Shown here: piece after piece, positions 37,511 to 46,703 of the stretch | Numbering within the stretch: the stretch's first letter is position 1 | Layout of the letters: each line of letters begins with the position of its first letter | Assembly: GCA_965279195.1 (NCBI GenBank) | Contig: CBDIHP010000044.1 | Span: 62,001-126,000 of the forward strand | Length of the DNA stretch: 64,000 nt | Reading direction: 5' to 3' | DNA from: CBDIHP01 sp965279195 | GTDB lineage: Bacteria > Planctomycetota > Planctomycetia > Isosphaerales > Isosphaeraceae | Notes under the pieces: model-generated | Databases searched by the model: none | Seen by the model: only the letters and a program-made list of their open reading frames with translations | Told to the model about the DNA's origin: nothing | Position numbers and translations under genes: made by a program

Positions 37511-38167
37511 ATGAGGAAGGCCGTCGGTACCAGCCCCGCCGAGGACCTGGCTCAGACTTCCGACGAGGAGCTGATCTCCAGGTATCGGGACAACGGGCAC
37601 GCCGAGGACTTCAACGAGCTGGTCCGTCGCTACGAACGGGAACTCTTCCGCTACCTCGTCCGCTATCTCGGCGACTCGTCCCTGGCCGAGGACGTGTTCC
37701 AGAACACGTTCCTCCAGGTGCACTTGAAGCGGGATCTCTACGAGGAAGGCCGTCCCTTCCGCCCCTGGCTCTATTCGATCGCGACGCATCAGGCCGTTGA
37801 CTCCCTCCGCAAGGCGGGTCGTCACCCCACCCTCAGCCTGGACCAGGCGTCCGGCGGCGGGTCGGGGGAGAACGACTCCGGCCCGCTGGTGGACCTGCTG
37901 GTCGGCAAAGGGGTCGGACCCCTCGCCGAGCTGCAGGAGCAAGAACGAGCCGACTGGGTCCGCAAGAGCATCGAGAAGCTGCCCGAGGCGCTCAAGCAGA
38001 CCCTGATCCTGGCCTACCACCAGGATCTGAAGTATCGGGAGATCGCGGATTTGCTGAAAATCCCGGTCGGCACGGTCAAGTCGCGGCTCCACGCCGCCCT
38101 GGCCCGGCTCCAGGACATGGCGCTGGCCTCGGGGGCGGGAGACGACGGAAACGGGTCCCTCCCATGA
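37511..38167 (+). CDS. ECF RNA polymerase sigma factor
   Basis: The 218-aa protein has region 2 (FNELVRRYERELFRYLVRYLG, AEDVFQNTFLQVHL, RPWLYSIATHQAVDSLRK) and region 4 (LPEALKQTLILAYHQDLKYREIADLL, IPVGTVKSRLHAALARLQ). The 50-residue linker between them is Gly/Ser-rich. The stop overlaps the following gene (ATGA), a frequent arrangement for sigma factors and their membrane-bound regulators. The start giving MRKAVGTSP is preferred over an upstream ATG because the preceding codons do not look like coding sequence. Confidence 0.93.
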   Translation: MRKAVGTSPAEDLAQTSDEELISRYRDNGHAEDFNELVRRYERELFRYLVRYLGDSSLAEDVFQNTFLQVHLKRDLYEEGRPFRPWLYSIATHQAVDSLRKAGRHPTLSLDQASGGGSGENDSGPLVDLLVGKGVGPLAELQEQERADWVRKSIEKLPEALKQTLILAYHQDLKYREIADLLKIPVGTVKSRLHAALARLQDMALASGAGDDGNGSLP

Positions 38168-39159
38168 CGCCGAATCACTCGCTCGATTACGCCCTGGGCC
38201 GCACGGAGGAGCTCGACCTCGACGCGATCGAGGCCAGGCGCGACGCCAACCCGGAGCTCTCCGCTCACCTCGACCGGCTCGCCTCCCAGCTCGACCTCCT
38301 GCTCGACGACGGGCTCGATGACCTGGACCCCCCCTCCGGGCTCTCCAGCCGCACCATCTTCCTGGTCGCCGCCGAGCGCAAGTCCACCCCGGTCAAGCGG
38401 CACACGCTCGACTTCGCCCCCTCCCGGCTGCCGTTCGGCTTCAAGGACTTCGCGGTGGCGGCGGGCATCCTGCTCTGCACCCTCGCGACGCTGATGCCCG
38501 CGATGCACCGGCACAAGGCCCAGATGGACCAGGCCTCCTGCGGCTACAACCTCCAGCAGCTCGGCCTCGGGCTGCTCCAGTACGCCAGCATCAACCGCTC
38601 GTACCCGAATGTCCACGACCGGGGCGAGCACCTGCCGGTCGGGGCCTTCGCCGCGATGCTCCAGGAGTCGGGCCTGCTCCACGACCCCCGCCTGCTGCAT
38701 TGCCCCTGCAACGGACCCTGCCCGGCCGCCGGCCACCCGCTGCCCGCGATGGCCCAGCTCATCGCCATGGGCGACCGCGACCCGTCGCAGCTCGCCGCCC
38801 TGCTCGACGCCGACTACGCCTACCACGTCGGCTATCGTGCCAGCCCGAACGGGCAGATCGAGCCGATCTCGCCCTGGGGCCCGGAGGGCTCGGTCCCGCT
38901 GCTCGCCGACGCCCCGCCGCTCGACCACATGCGTCGGGTCGTGCTCGAAGGCAACAGCCCGAACCACGGCGGCCGGGGCCAGAACGTCCTCTTCAGCGAC
39001 GGCCACATCCGCTGGGCCTCGACCCGGACGCTCGACAACGACGCCGACATCTATCTGAATTCGAGCCGGAAGGCCGCCCCCGGGCTCAGCCCGAGGGATT
39101 CCGTGCTCGTTGCGCCACACCTCCCGGTCGCCGACGACTCGGTCGTCGGAAGCTACTGA
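38164..39159 (+). CDS. Putative membrane anti-sigma factor fused to a DUF1559-like domain
   Basis: The 331-aa protein has an N-terminal cytoplasmic helical domain of about 95 residues, one membrane helix (FAVAAGILLCTLATLMPAM) and an outer domain. The outer domain has CGYNLQQLGLGLLQYASIN just after the helix and NVLFSDGHIRW near its end. These are the two hallmark regions of DUF1559 pseudopilin-like proteins. Coupling to the sigma gene suggests anti-sigma action, with the outer domain as sensor; both points are inference. A CPCNGPCPAAGH cysteine cluster in the middle could bind metal. Confidence 0.72.
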   Translation: MTPNHSLDYALGRTEELDLDAIEARRDANPELSAHLDRLASQLDLLLDDGLDDLDPPSGLSSRTIFLVAAERKSTPVKRHTLDFAPSRLPFGFKDFAVAAGILLCTLATLMPAMHRHKAQMDQASCGYNLQQLGLGLLQYASINRSYPNVHDRGEHLPVGAFAAMLQESGLLHDPRLLHCPCNGPCPAAGHPLPAMAQLIAMGDRDPSQLAALLDADYAYHVGYRASPNGQIEPISPWGPEGSVPLLADAPPLDHMRRVVLEGNSPNHGGRGQNVLFSDGHIRWASTRTLDNDADIYLNSSRKAAPGLSPRDSVLVAPHLPVADDSVVGSY

Positions 39160-39351
39160 GGCGTCGGGACAAGCGACCATCGCCGAGCCTACGGAGCGTG
39201 CCCCTGCGACAACGCGGTGGCACGCTCCTTCCGCTTTGGCAAACGGCACGGGCCTTGCCACAGTGGACGCGAGCGTCTAAACCGTCGAGGCCGGGTTGTC
39301 GAGAACTCCTCTCTCGCCCCGAGCCCCTCCGCCCCGCCGAGGCCCCGCCCG

Positions 39352-40374
39352 ATGCTCCAGGCCGCCCGCTCGTCCGCGTCGTCGTTCCGACTCTCGATCC
39401 AGAAGGCCGGACGCCACGACGCCGAGTCGTCGGTCGACGCATTCGCGACCGCCGTCCGCGAGGGGCTCACCGCACCTCGCAAGACCCTGCCCTGCCAGTA
39501 TTTCTACGACGAACAGGGCTCGCTCCTCTTCGAACAAATCTGTGATTTGCCCGAGTACTATCTCACCCGGATCGAGGACGCCATCCTCCAGGAGCACGCC
39601 GACGCCATGGTCGACGGCCCCTGGATCGGCGCGCCGGTGATGGTCGAGCTGGGCAGCGGCAGTTCGACCAAGACCCGCCGCCTGATCGACGCCGCCATCT
39701 CGGCCCACGGCACGCTCCACTACATCCCGATCGACGTCTCGCCGACCATCCTCGAAGATTCGGCCACCTCCCTGATCGACAGGTACCCCACGCTGCGCGT
39801 CTCCGCGCACGCGGCGACCTACCAGCACGCCCTCCTGGGTGCCATCTCGCGCATCGAGCGCCCGAAGGTGCTCGTCTTCCTCGGCTCCAGCCTGGGCAAC
39901 TATCCGACCGACGAGGCCGTCGAGCTGCTGCGCCTGATCGCCATGGCGATGGGCCCCGGCGACGCGCTCCTGCTCGGCACCGACATCGTGAAGGACAGGC
40001 ATCTCCTCGAAGCCGCCTATGACGATGCCCAGGGCGTCACGGCCCGGTTCAACCTGAATCTCCTCGAACGGATCAACCGCGAACTCGACGGCCGGTTCGA
40101 CCTCCGTGCCTTCGAGCACCGGGCCGTCTGGAACGCGGATGAGTCGCGGATCGAGATGCACCTGGCCAGCCGCCTGGATCAAAAGGTGGCGATCCCCGGC
40201 GCGGGCTTCACCGCCTCATTCAAGGCCGGCGAGACGATCCACACCGAGAACTCCCACAAGTACGACGCCGGTCGTCTGGCCGACCTCGCCCGCCGCGCGG
40301 GCCTGACGGAAGACGCCGCCTGGTCGGATCCGGAGGACTGGTTCCGGGTCCAGCGCTGGGTGCTGGCCAGATAG
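39352..40374 (+). CDS. egtD: L-histidine N-alpha-methyltransferase (EgtD-like)
   Basis: EgtD trimethylates histidine with SAM to hercynine, the first step of ergothioneine synthesis. The 340-aa protein shows LPCQYFYDEQGSLLFEQIC, LPEYYLTRIEDAIL, the SAM loop VELGSGSSTKT and IPIDVSPTIL. It also has FLGSSLGNY and the ending NSHKYDAGRLADLARRAG. Length and motif order match the family. No egtB is next to it, and the neighbouring RND pump is unrelated. A few family members act in other pathways, so the product is likely but not certain. Confidence 0.88.
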   Translation: MLQAARSSASSFRLSIQKAGRHDAESSVDAFATAVREGLTAPRKTLPCQYFYDEQGSLLFEQICDLPEYYLTRIEDAILQEHADAMVDGPWIGAPVMVELGSGSSTKTRRLIDAAISAHGTLHYIPIDVSPTILEDSATSLIDRYPTLRVSAHAATYQHALLGAISRIERPKVLVFLGSSLGNYPTDEAVELLRLIAMAMGPGDALLLGTDIVKDRHLLEAAYDDAQGVTARFNLNLLERINRELDGRFDLRAFEHRAVWNADESRIEMHLASRLDQKVAIPGAGFTASFKAGETIHTENSHKYDAGRLADLARRAGLTEDAAWSDPEDWFRVQRWVLAR

Positions 40375-40554
40375 GCGGTTGTCCCGTTGGATCCCGTGGG
40401 GAACGCACATTCTTCGCGACCGGGGCGGCCTCGCAGACGGGCAGCTTGACAGGTCGGCGGGAGTCGAGCAGGCTGGTAGGACCCTCACACGACTCCTGCC
40501 CTCCGCATCCCGCCCGACCTCCGCTGCCCGTCCCTCGCGAGGAGCCCCGCCTCG

Positions 40555-43500
40555 ATGACCCTGTCCGATGTCTGTATCCGGCGCCCGGTCTTCACGACCA
40601 TGCTCACGGCGCTGCCGATCGTGCTGGGGATGTTCGCCTACAACCGACTGGGCGTCGACCTCCAGCCGAAGGTCGACCTCCCATTCGTCTTCATCACGAC
40701 CACCCTCCGCGGGGCGAGCGTCGAGGAGGTCGAGACCCAGGTCACCCGGCCGGTCGAGGAGGCCGTCAACACCATTGAAGGCATCGACGAACTCCGCTCG
40801 ATGACCAGCGAGGGGGTCTCCCGCGTCTTCATCCGGTTCGTCCTGGAGAAGTCTGGCGACGTCGCGGCTCAGGAGGTCCAGAACAAGGTCAATGCGATGG
40901 TGTCGCAGCTCCCGCGCGGCACCACCTTGCCGGTCATCGACAAGCTCGATGCGGATAATGCCCCCGTCGTGACCGTCGTCGTCGCCGGCAAGCGGGACCT
41001 CCGCGAGGTCTCGGAACTGGCCAGGCGCAAGGTCAAGGAGAACATCGAGACCGTCTCGGGCGTCGGCGCCGTGGCCATGGTCGGCGACCGCCGGCGGATC
41101 ATCCAGGTCTCCGTCGACACCGACAAGCTCAACGAATTCGGCCTCTCGATCGAGGACATCCGCCGGGCGTTGTCGTCGCAGAACATGGAACTCCCCGGAG
41201 GCCGCGTGGAGCAGGGGAGTCGCGAGGTCGTCCTGCGCGTCATGGGCCGCGTCCCTTCGGAGCAGTTCAACGACCTCGTGGTGGCCAATCGCGGCGACTT
41301 CCCCATCCGGATCCGCGACATCGGGCGCGCGGAGGAGTCGGTCGAGGACCCGCGCTCGCTGGCCAGGCTCGACGACCAGCCCGCCGTGAGCCTCGTTATC
41401 CGCAAGCAGTCGGGGGCGAACACGGTCGAGGTGGTCCGGCTGGTGAAGGAGCGCCTGGAGACCATCAAGAAGGTCCTGCCTCCGGACGTGGTGCTGACGA
41501 CCGTCCGCGACCAGTCGATGTTCATCGAGCGGAGCATCGAGGAGGTCCAGTTCCACCTGATCCTCGCGGCGGGGCTGGTGTCGCTGACGATCCTCCTGTT
41601 CATCAACGACTGGCGGACGACCCTGATCGCGACCTCGGCGATCCCCGCGTCGATCATCGCGACCTTCTTCTGCATGGAGGTGCTGGGCTTCACGCTCAAC
41701 AACATCACCATGCTCGCGCTGGTGCTGGCCATCGGCATCGTCATCGACGACGCGGTCGTGGTCCACGAGAACATCTTCCGGCACATGGAGGAGCACCACC
41801 GCCCCGCGATGGAGGCGTCGCGGATCGGCACCGAGGAGATCGCTCTGGCGGTGCTCGCGACGAGCCTGTCGCTGGTCGTGATCTTCGTGCCCGTGGCGTT
41901 CATGCAGGGGCAGATCGGGCGACTATTCAACTCGTTCGGGCTGACGATCGCCTTCGCGATCCTCATGAGCCTGTTCGTGTCGTTCACCCTGACGCCGATG
42001 CTCTGCAGCCGGTTCCTGAAGGTCGAGCACGGGCACGGCAAGGGGTCCAAGGGCGGGCGGTTCTACCGGATCGTCGAGGATTCCTACGCGGCCATCCTGG
42101 GCTGGTCCCTGCGGCACAAGGGGTTCGTGGCCCTGGCGTCGCTGGCGCTGATCTACACGGGCTACCCGCTGCTCAGGTCGACGGCCCTGGAATACATACC
42201 GCGCGACGACACCAGCGAGTTCGAGATCCAGGCCATCGCCCCGCCCGGCGTGAGCCTCGACAAGATGAGCCGGGACTTCGCCGAGTTCGAGCATCGGATC
42301 AAGAGCCTCCGGGGCGTGCGGAGCGTCCTGACGACGATCGGCGACACCTCCGGCCGCGTCACCCGGGGCGCGGGCGACGTCACCCGGGGGACGATCTACG
42401 TCCGCATGATCGACCTCGCCGAGCGCGATTACTCGCAGTTCGACGTGATGCGGGACGCACGCGATGCCCTCCGGGGGGGCTACGCCGACTACCGGATCTC
42501 GGTCAACGACGTCGATCCGCTCCGATCCGGCAGCAATAACTTCGCGGTCGACATCAACCTCGTCGGGCCGGACCTCGATCGGCTCGAATTCTACACCTAC
42601 GAACTGATCAAGAAGCTCAAGACCGTCCCCGGCCTGGCGGACGTGGACACGACCCTCTCGACCCGCAAGCCCGAGCTCCAGGTCCAGATCGACCGCGAGC
42701 GTGCGGCCGACCTGGGCGTGTCGGCCGAGCAGGTCGCCTCGACGCTCTCGCTCCTGGTCGGCGGCGAGCCGGTCTCGACCTTCAAGGACCGCGACGAGCA
42801 GTACGACATCTGGCTCCGCGCCGAGACCCAGCACCGCACGACCACCGCCGCGATCGACGACCTCGCGATCCCGTCGGCCGACGGCGGACTGATCCCGGTG
42901 GGAAGCATCACGAAGAGCGTGGAGAAGACCGGCCCGGTCCAGATCGAGCGGTTGAACCGGATGAGGCGTACGACCGTCGGCGCGAACCTCGACGGGATCT
43001 CGACGGGCCAGGCGGTCGACGGCATGGTCGCCATGGCGAAGGAGCTGGGCATGCCGCCGGACTATGATTTCCGCCGGGGCTTCCGCAGCCGCAACCTCGA
43101 CGACGTGGCCTCGAACTTCCTGGTGGCCTTCGCCCTCTCGCTCGTTTTCATGTACATGGTGCTCGCGGCGCAGTTCGAGAGCTTCACCGACCCGATCACG
43201 ATCCTCCTGGCCCTGCCGCTGACGTTCCCGTTCGCGCTCCTGTCGCTCAAGCTGCTCAATCAGCCGATGGACATCTACGCGATCTTCGGGCTGTTCATGC
43301 TGGTCGGGATCGTGAAGAAGAATGGGATCCTCCAGGTCGACTACACGAACGAGCTGCGGAAGCGGGGCGTCCCGCGCGACAAGGCGATCCTGGAGGCCAA
43401 CCGCACGCGGCTCCGGCCGATCCTGATGACCACCCTGATGCTCGTCGCGGGCATGGTGCCCATCGCGCTGGGCAAGGGGCCCGGCGCGGCGGCGCGGGCG

Positions 43501-43692
43501 AGCCTGGCGAAGGTCATCATCGGCGGACAGATGCTGTCGCTCCTGCCGACGCTCCTGATCACGCCGATCGCCTACGCCCTGTTCGATAGCGTGTCGCAGT
43601 GGATGGGGCGGCGCGGAAAGGCGGCCCACCCGGCCCCGGCCCATGAACCCGCCCCGCACGAGCCCGCCGGCGAGCCCCAGGCCGTCGGCTGA
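40555..43692 (+). CDS. RND-family efflux permease (AcrB/MexB-like)
   Basis: The 1045-aa inner-membrane protein has the standard 12-helix RND layout. The N-terminus is MTLSDVCIRRPVFTTML. The paired proton-relay Asp residues lie in GIVIDDAVVVHENIFRHM, and the later helix FGLFMLVGIVKKNGILQVDY is conserved. The porter domains hold the usual TRPVEEAVNTIEGID. It exports drugs or other small molecules with an adaptor and outer-membrane channel, but neither gene is adjacent. The C-terminus ends in a His/Pro/Ala-rich tail. Confidence 0.93.
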   Translation: MTLSDVCIRRPVFTTMLTALPIVLGMFAYNRLGVDLQPKVDLPFVFITTTLRGASVEEVETQVTRPVEEAVNTIEGIDELRSMTSEGVSRVFIRFVLEKSGDVAAQEVQNKVNAMVSQLPRGTTLPVIDKLDADNAPVVTVVVAGKRDLREVSELARRKVKENIETVSGVGAVAMVGDRRRIIQVSVDTDKLNEFGLSIEDIRRALSSQNMELPGGRVEQGSREVVLRVMGRVPSEQFNDLVVANRGDFPIRIRDIGRAEESVEDPRSLARLDDQPAVSLVIRKQSGANTVEVVRLVKERLETIKKVLPPDVVLTTVRDQSMFIERSIEEVQFHLILAAGLVSLTILLFINDWRTTLIATSAIPASIIATFFCMEVLGFTLNNITMLALVLAIGIVIDDAVVVHENIFRHMEEHHRPAMEASRIGTEEIALAVLATSLSLVVIFVPVAFMQGQIGRLFNSFGLTIAFAILMSLFVSFTLTPMLCSRFLKVEHGHGKGSKGGRFYRIVEDSYAAILGWSLRHKGFVALASLALIYTGYPLLRSTALEYIPRDDTSEFEIQAIAPPGVSLDKMSRDFAEFEHRIKSLRGVRSVLTTIGDTSGRVTRGAGDVTRGTIYVRMIDLAERDYSQFDVMRDARDALRGGYADYRISVNDVDPLRSGSNNFAVDINLVGPDLDRLEFYTYELIKKLKTVPGLADVDTTLSTRKPELQVQIDRERAADLGVSAEQVASTLSLLVGGEPVSTFKDRDEQYDIWLRAETQHRTTTAAIDDLAIPSADGGLIPVGSITKSVEKTGPVQIERLNRMRRTTVGANLDGISTGQAVDGMVAMAKELGMPPDYDFRRGFRSRNLDDVASNFLVAFALSLVFMYMVLAAQFESFTDPITILLALPLTFPFALLSLKLLNQPMDIYAIFGLFMLVGIVKKNGILQVDYTNELRKRGVPRDKAILEANRTRLRPILMTTLMLVAGMVPIALGKGPGAAARASLAKVIIGGQMLSLLPTLLITPIAYALFDSVSQWMGRRGKAAHPAPAHEPAPHEPAGEPQAVG

Positions 43693-43736
43693 TCGCGCCG
43701 CAACATTCTCACGATGCTCGGGACGAGCCCTCTCCG

Positions 43737-44099
43737 ATGACGACGAACCACCGAATGGAACTCCGGTCGATCCTCCACCAGCGCTGCCCCGAGTGCGGCG
43801 AGGGGGCGATCTTCTCCGGATGGCTCCAGATGAACCCGACCTGCCCGCACTGCGGGATCAAGTACGAGCGGGGGCCGGGCTATTTCACCGGGGCCATGTA
43901 CTTCAGCTACGGCATGGGCATCCCGCTGATCTTGCTCGGGACCTTCCTGCTGAAGCTACTCCGGCCCGACTGGCCGTTGCACTGGCTGGTGTTCTTCGTC
44001 TGGCTGGCATTCCTGCCGTTGGTGCCGCTGGTCTGGCGGTACTCGCGGACGATCTTCATGCACTTCGACCGCTACTTCGACCCGGACGACGGGGTTTGA
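43737..44099 (+). CDS. DUF983 membrane protein with zinc ribbon
   Basis: The 120-aa protein has the DUF983 arrangement: an N-terminal zinc ribbon (two CxxC pairs, CPEC and CPHC), then GPGYFTGAMYFSYG and two membrane helices. The family is widespread but its function is unknown. It follows the RND pump gene by 44 bp and may be read through from it. A hairpin follows its stop. Confidence 0.9.
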   Translation: MTTNHRMELRSILHQRCPECGEGAIFSGWLQMNPTCPHCGIKYERGPGYFTGAMYFSYGMGIPLILLGTFLLKLLRPDWPLHWLVFFVWLAFLPLVPLVWRYSRTIFMHFDRYFDPDDGV

Positions 44100-44123
44100 A
44101 TCTCGAAACCGAGGGAAACGAAA

Positions 44124-44155
44124 ATGCCCCGGGCTTCCTGAGGGAAGGCCGGGGC
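44124..44155. terminator. Bidirectional terminator hairpin
   Basis: The sequence TGCCCCGG..TTCC pairs with GGAA..CCGGGGCA around TGAG, with one mismatch in a 14-bp stem, 24 bp after the DUF983 stop. It also lies downstream of the opposite small gene ending at 44189. The upstream side has GAAACGAAAA, which gives a T-rich tail on the - strand. Confidence 0.7.
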
Positions 44156-44188
44156 AGATGTGGGCCCGAGGACGGGGTCTGGTCCAGC

Positions 44189-44365
44189 TCAGGTGGGCGA
44201 GTCGGCCACCTCGACGGTCGGGGCGGGGATGTCCTTGGCCTTGGGCCGAGGGGGTTCGGATTGCTTGACGGCGCACTGGGGATGGATGCCCGCGCGGGAG
44301 TACACCGGCTCGTGACAGACAGGGCAACGAGCGCGTGACGAGGCGGGGGAGACCGTCGGCTTCAT
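44189..44365 (-). CDS. Small zinc-ribbon-like protein
   Basis: The 58-aa protein has CPVC and a third Cys after His (HPQCAVK), giving a C-x2-C-x11-H-x2-C pattern suited to one zinc. The C-terminal half is Pro/Lys-rich and probably disordered. The start giving MKPTVSPASS is chosen over an upstream ATG because of better sequence character. Convergent with the DUF983 gene. Confidence 0.6.
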   Translation of the reverse strand: MKPTVSPASSRARCPVCHEPVYSRAGIHPQCAVKQSEPPRPKAKDIPAPTVEVADSPT

Positions 44366-44727
44366 CGAATACCTCCCGGATGTGGTGGCCAATCAGAGGG
44401 GCGCGGACGGTCCGCGTCCCCAGGTTGGAGATCCCAGTCGAGGTGAGGGCGGGGGCGCTTCGACGGCATGGGGGACTGCTGGCCTTCGGATCGAAGGCCG
44501 GGACTTCCCCGCCGTCGCGCAGCCGCAAACGTGGCCTCATCGGCCACCATGCCGCGATCTCGCGGATCCCGATTGCCGGGATGGGTTTGACACTCGGGGG
44601 TGACCGTCGCGGGGAGACCGCCCGGGCCCATTGAGCCGCACCATCCCTGGCGAACTGGGGATCCGACATCGGCGTGTGTCCCGCCGGGCCATGGGCGAGG
44701 CGGGACGTTCACCGGATTAGTCGAAAA
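44366..44727. other. 362-bp intergenic region, nothing recognised
   Basis: It lies between the small zinc-ribbon gene and the RNA-binding protein gene, both on the - strand. Several open frames cross it, but none has a family signature or plausible start. No hairpin stands out. Confidence 0.4.
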
Positions 44728-45102
44728 TCAATAGCGACCGCCGCCGTAGCCGCCGCCACCGCCGCCGTATCCACCACGGCCGCCGCCACCGCCGCCGTAT
44801 CCGCCGCCGCCTCCACCACCATACCCACCGCCGCCACCGCCACCGGAGCGCGGCTCGCGGGGCCGGGCTTCATTGACCGTCAGGTTGCGGCCGTTGACGT
44901 CCATCCCGTGAAGGGCGTCGATCGCCGCCTGGGCCTCTTCATCGGAGTTCATCTCGACGAAGCCGAAGCCCTTGGAACGGTTCGTCTCACGGTCGATGAT
45001 AATCTGCGCACTCTGAACCGAGCCGTACTGCCCGAAGAGCGACTCAAGGTCGGACTCGTTCGTGCTATACGTCAGGTTGCCGACATACAGCTTCTTTCCC
45101 AC
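44728..45102 (-). CDS. Glycine-rich RRM RNA-binding protein
   Basis: The 124-aa protein has one RNA-recognition motif with RNP2 KLYVGNL near the N-terminus and RNP1 KGFGFVEM near residue 45, followed by a Gly/Tyr tail of GGGGYGG repeats from about residue 85. This is the cold-inducible Rbp type known from cyanobacteria and planctomycetes, thought to act as an RNA chaperone. The GTG start is chosen because it places KKLYVGNL at the usual N-terminal position; the upstream in-frame residues look non-coding. The tail's repetitive DNA could be prone to length change. Confidence 0.88.
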   Translation of the reverse strand: MGKKLYVGNLTYSTNESDLESLFGQYGSVQSAQIIIDRETNRSKGFGFVEMNSDEEAQAAIDALHGMDVNGRNLTVNEARPREPRSGGGGGGGYGGGGGGGYGGGGGGRGGYGGGGGGYGGGRY

Positions 45103-45392
45103 GGAACCAGTTCCCCGCTGGCGGACAGACCGACCCGCATCGCTTGCTTTCCGGGTCGAGGAAAAAGCGGGCCCCGATGGGCACCTGGCGGTGGGCGAGG
45201 CGAGAGAGACCCGGCGGCCGACTGGACCCGCGAGAGAGCCGGGCCAATCCAGGGACGCAGACTCGGTCGTCAAACCAACCAAACTTGAGGGTACCCTAAA
45301 ATTCCGCCAGGCGGTAGGAAAATCCGCGCCGGTTCAACATTTCACCCCGGGCCAGGGCGTCGCCCGGGATTCCAGAGGGCCCGGTGCAATCG

Positions 45393-46634
45393 CTACTTCG
45401 GATCGGGCCGCTTGGGATTGGCGAACTTGATGTCCATGCCGATCTCATTGGCCGCGTCGCAGGCGACGACGGCGAGCCGGTGGGGCGTGTTGTAGTCGGG
45501 CGAGAGCAGCATCGAGTGCCGTCCCGTCGTCTCGCGCGCGGTGCGGAGCCGGGAGATGATGGCGTTGAGGTCGCCGGTGACGGCCTCGCGGTCGATCTTG
45601 TAGTTGCCGGCCGAGTCGATCTCGACCAGGACGAAATCCTTGGACAGGTCGTCTAGCGACCGCCCGCGCCCCTGGACCGCCGCCTCGGGGGGCTTCTCGT
45701 CGGCCGGGCGGGGGACTTCCAGGCTCTTGTAGAGCACCGTGGTCGCCGTCACCAGGAAGAAGAGGACGAGCTGGAAGGCCACGTCGACCATCGCGGCGAG
45801 GTCGAGTTCCTCGACCGTCTCGGGCGCGCTCCGGGACAGCGTGAACTCGGCGGCCTCCTCGTCCTCCTCCTGCGGGTCATAGACATCCTCGTCCGGCTCG
45901 TCCTCGTCGTCGATGAGGGCGTCGGCGATCAGCTCGTGGGCCCCCGGCCGGAGCCCCGGGTCGGGCTCGGGCTGGGCCGAGAACCTGGGGCCGAAGTCCG
46001 CCGGGGCGACGATGGTCGGCAGTTCCTGGGGCGCGTCGTCGTCCTCGACCTGGGCCCAGGTCATCGCCGCGTCGTTCTTGTCGGGTACGTCGTCGAAGAG
46101 GAAATCCGCGATCGAGACCTTGTCGGTCGAGCCCGGGGGCAGGGCGACGCCGAAGGGGTCGGAGACGAACTCCTGCCGCTCCTTGAAGTCGGTCGGCGGG
46201 TCATCCAGTGGGCCGAATCGGCTCATCCGGCTGGCCTGAGACTCCTCCTCGGCGTTCAGGGGGGTCTCGTCGTTCGACGGCCCCGGCGGGTATTCGCGGG
46301 GCTGGATGAACGTCGGGGTATCGTCGAACCCGAAGCCGTAAGGCGACGGCGGAGGCAGGTCATCGGTCGAGTGCGGCGAGAGTTCCGGCTCGGATTTCGA
46401 TGGAGGCGTCGGCAGCGGGGTCGGCAGGACCGGCGCGGGGGCCGGCGGGGCCGCGGGCATCGAGGCGAAGGCCGGAGTGTCGATCAGGGATTTCCAGGGC
46501 AGGGTGGTGCCGGCCGGGCGCACGAGGTCGTCGTCGTGCAGCTCGCCCCGGGCGCGTCGGGCCTGGATCTCCTCGGCCGGGAGCCCTCGCTCCACTTCGA
46601 GGCGTTCGCTATGGAAGACGTCCCAGTTCGCCAC
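45393..46634 (-). CDS. ExbD/TolR-family protein with long acidic N-terminal extension
   Basis: The 413-aa protein is about three times longer than a normal ExbD. The first 60 residues (VFHSERLEVERGLPAEEIQARRARGELHDDDLVRPAG) look like a GYF_2-type small domain. A Pro/Asp/Glu-rich linker of about 215 residues follows. The ExbD part starts near residue 275 with a membrane helix holding the conserved Asp (LAAMVDVAFQLVLFFLVTAT), and the periplasmic domain is intact. It is third in an ExbB-ExbD-ExbD run on the - strand. Confidence 0.85.
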   Translation of the reverse strand: MANWDVFHSERLEVERGLPAEEIQARRARGELHDDDLVRPAGTTLPWKSLIDTPAFASMPAAPPAPAPVLPTPLPTPPSKSEPELSPHSTDDLPPPSPYGFGFDDTPTFIQPREYPPGPSNDETPLNAEEESQASRMSRFGPLDDPPTDFKERQEFVSDPFGVALPPGSTDKVSIADFLFDDVPDKNDAAMTWAQVEDDDAPQELPTIVAPADFGPRFSAQPEPDPGLRPGAHELIADALIDDEDEPDEDVYDPQEEDEEAAEFTLSRSAPETVEELDLAAMVDVAFQLVLFFLVTATTVLYKSLEVPRPADEKPPEAAVQGRGRSLDDLSKDFVLVEIDSAGNYKIDREAVTGDLNAIISRLRTARETTGRHSMLLSPDYNTPHRLAVVACDAANEIGMDIKFANPKRPDPK

Positions 46635-46703
46635 GCGTGAAGCCCTTCCGGAGAGCGGGATGTTCGCCGTTGCAGAGCGGGATTGCGACCTCTGGGCCGC
46701 GAC

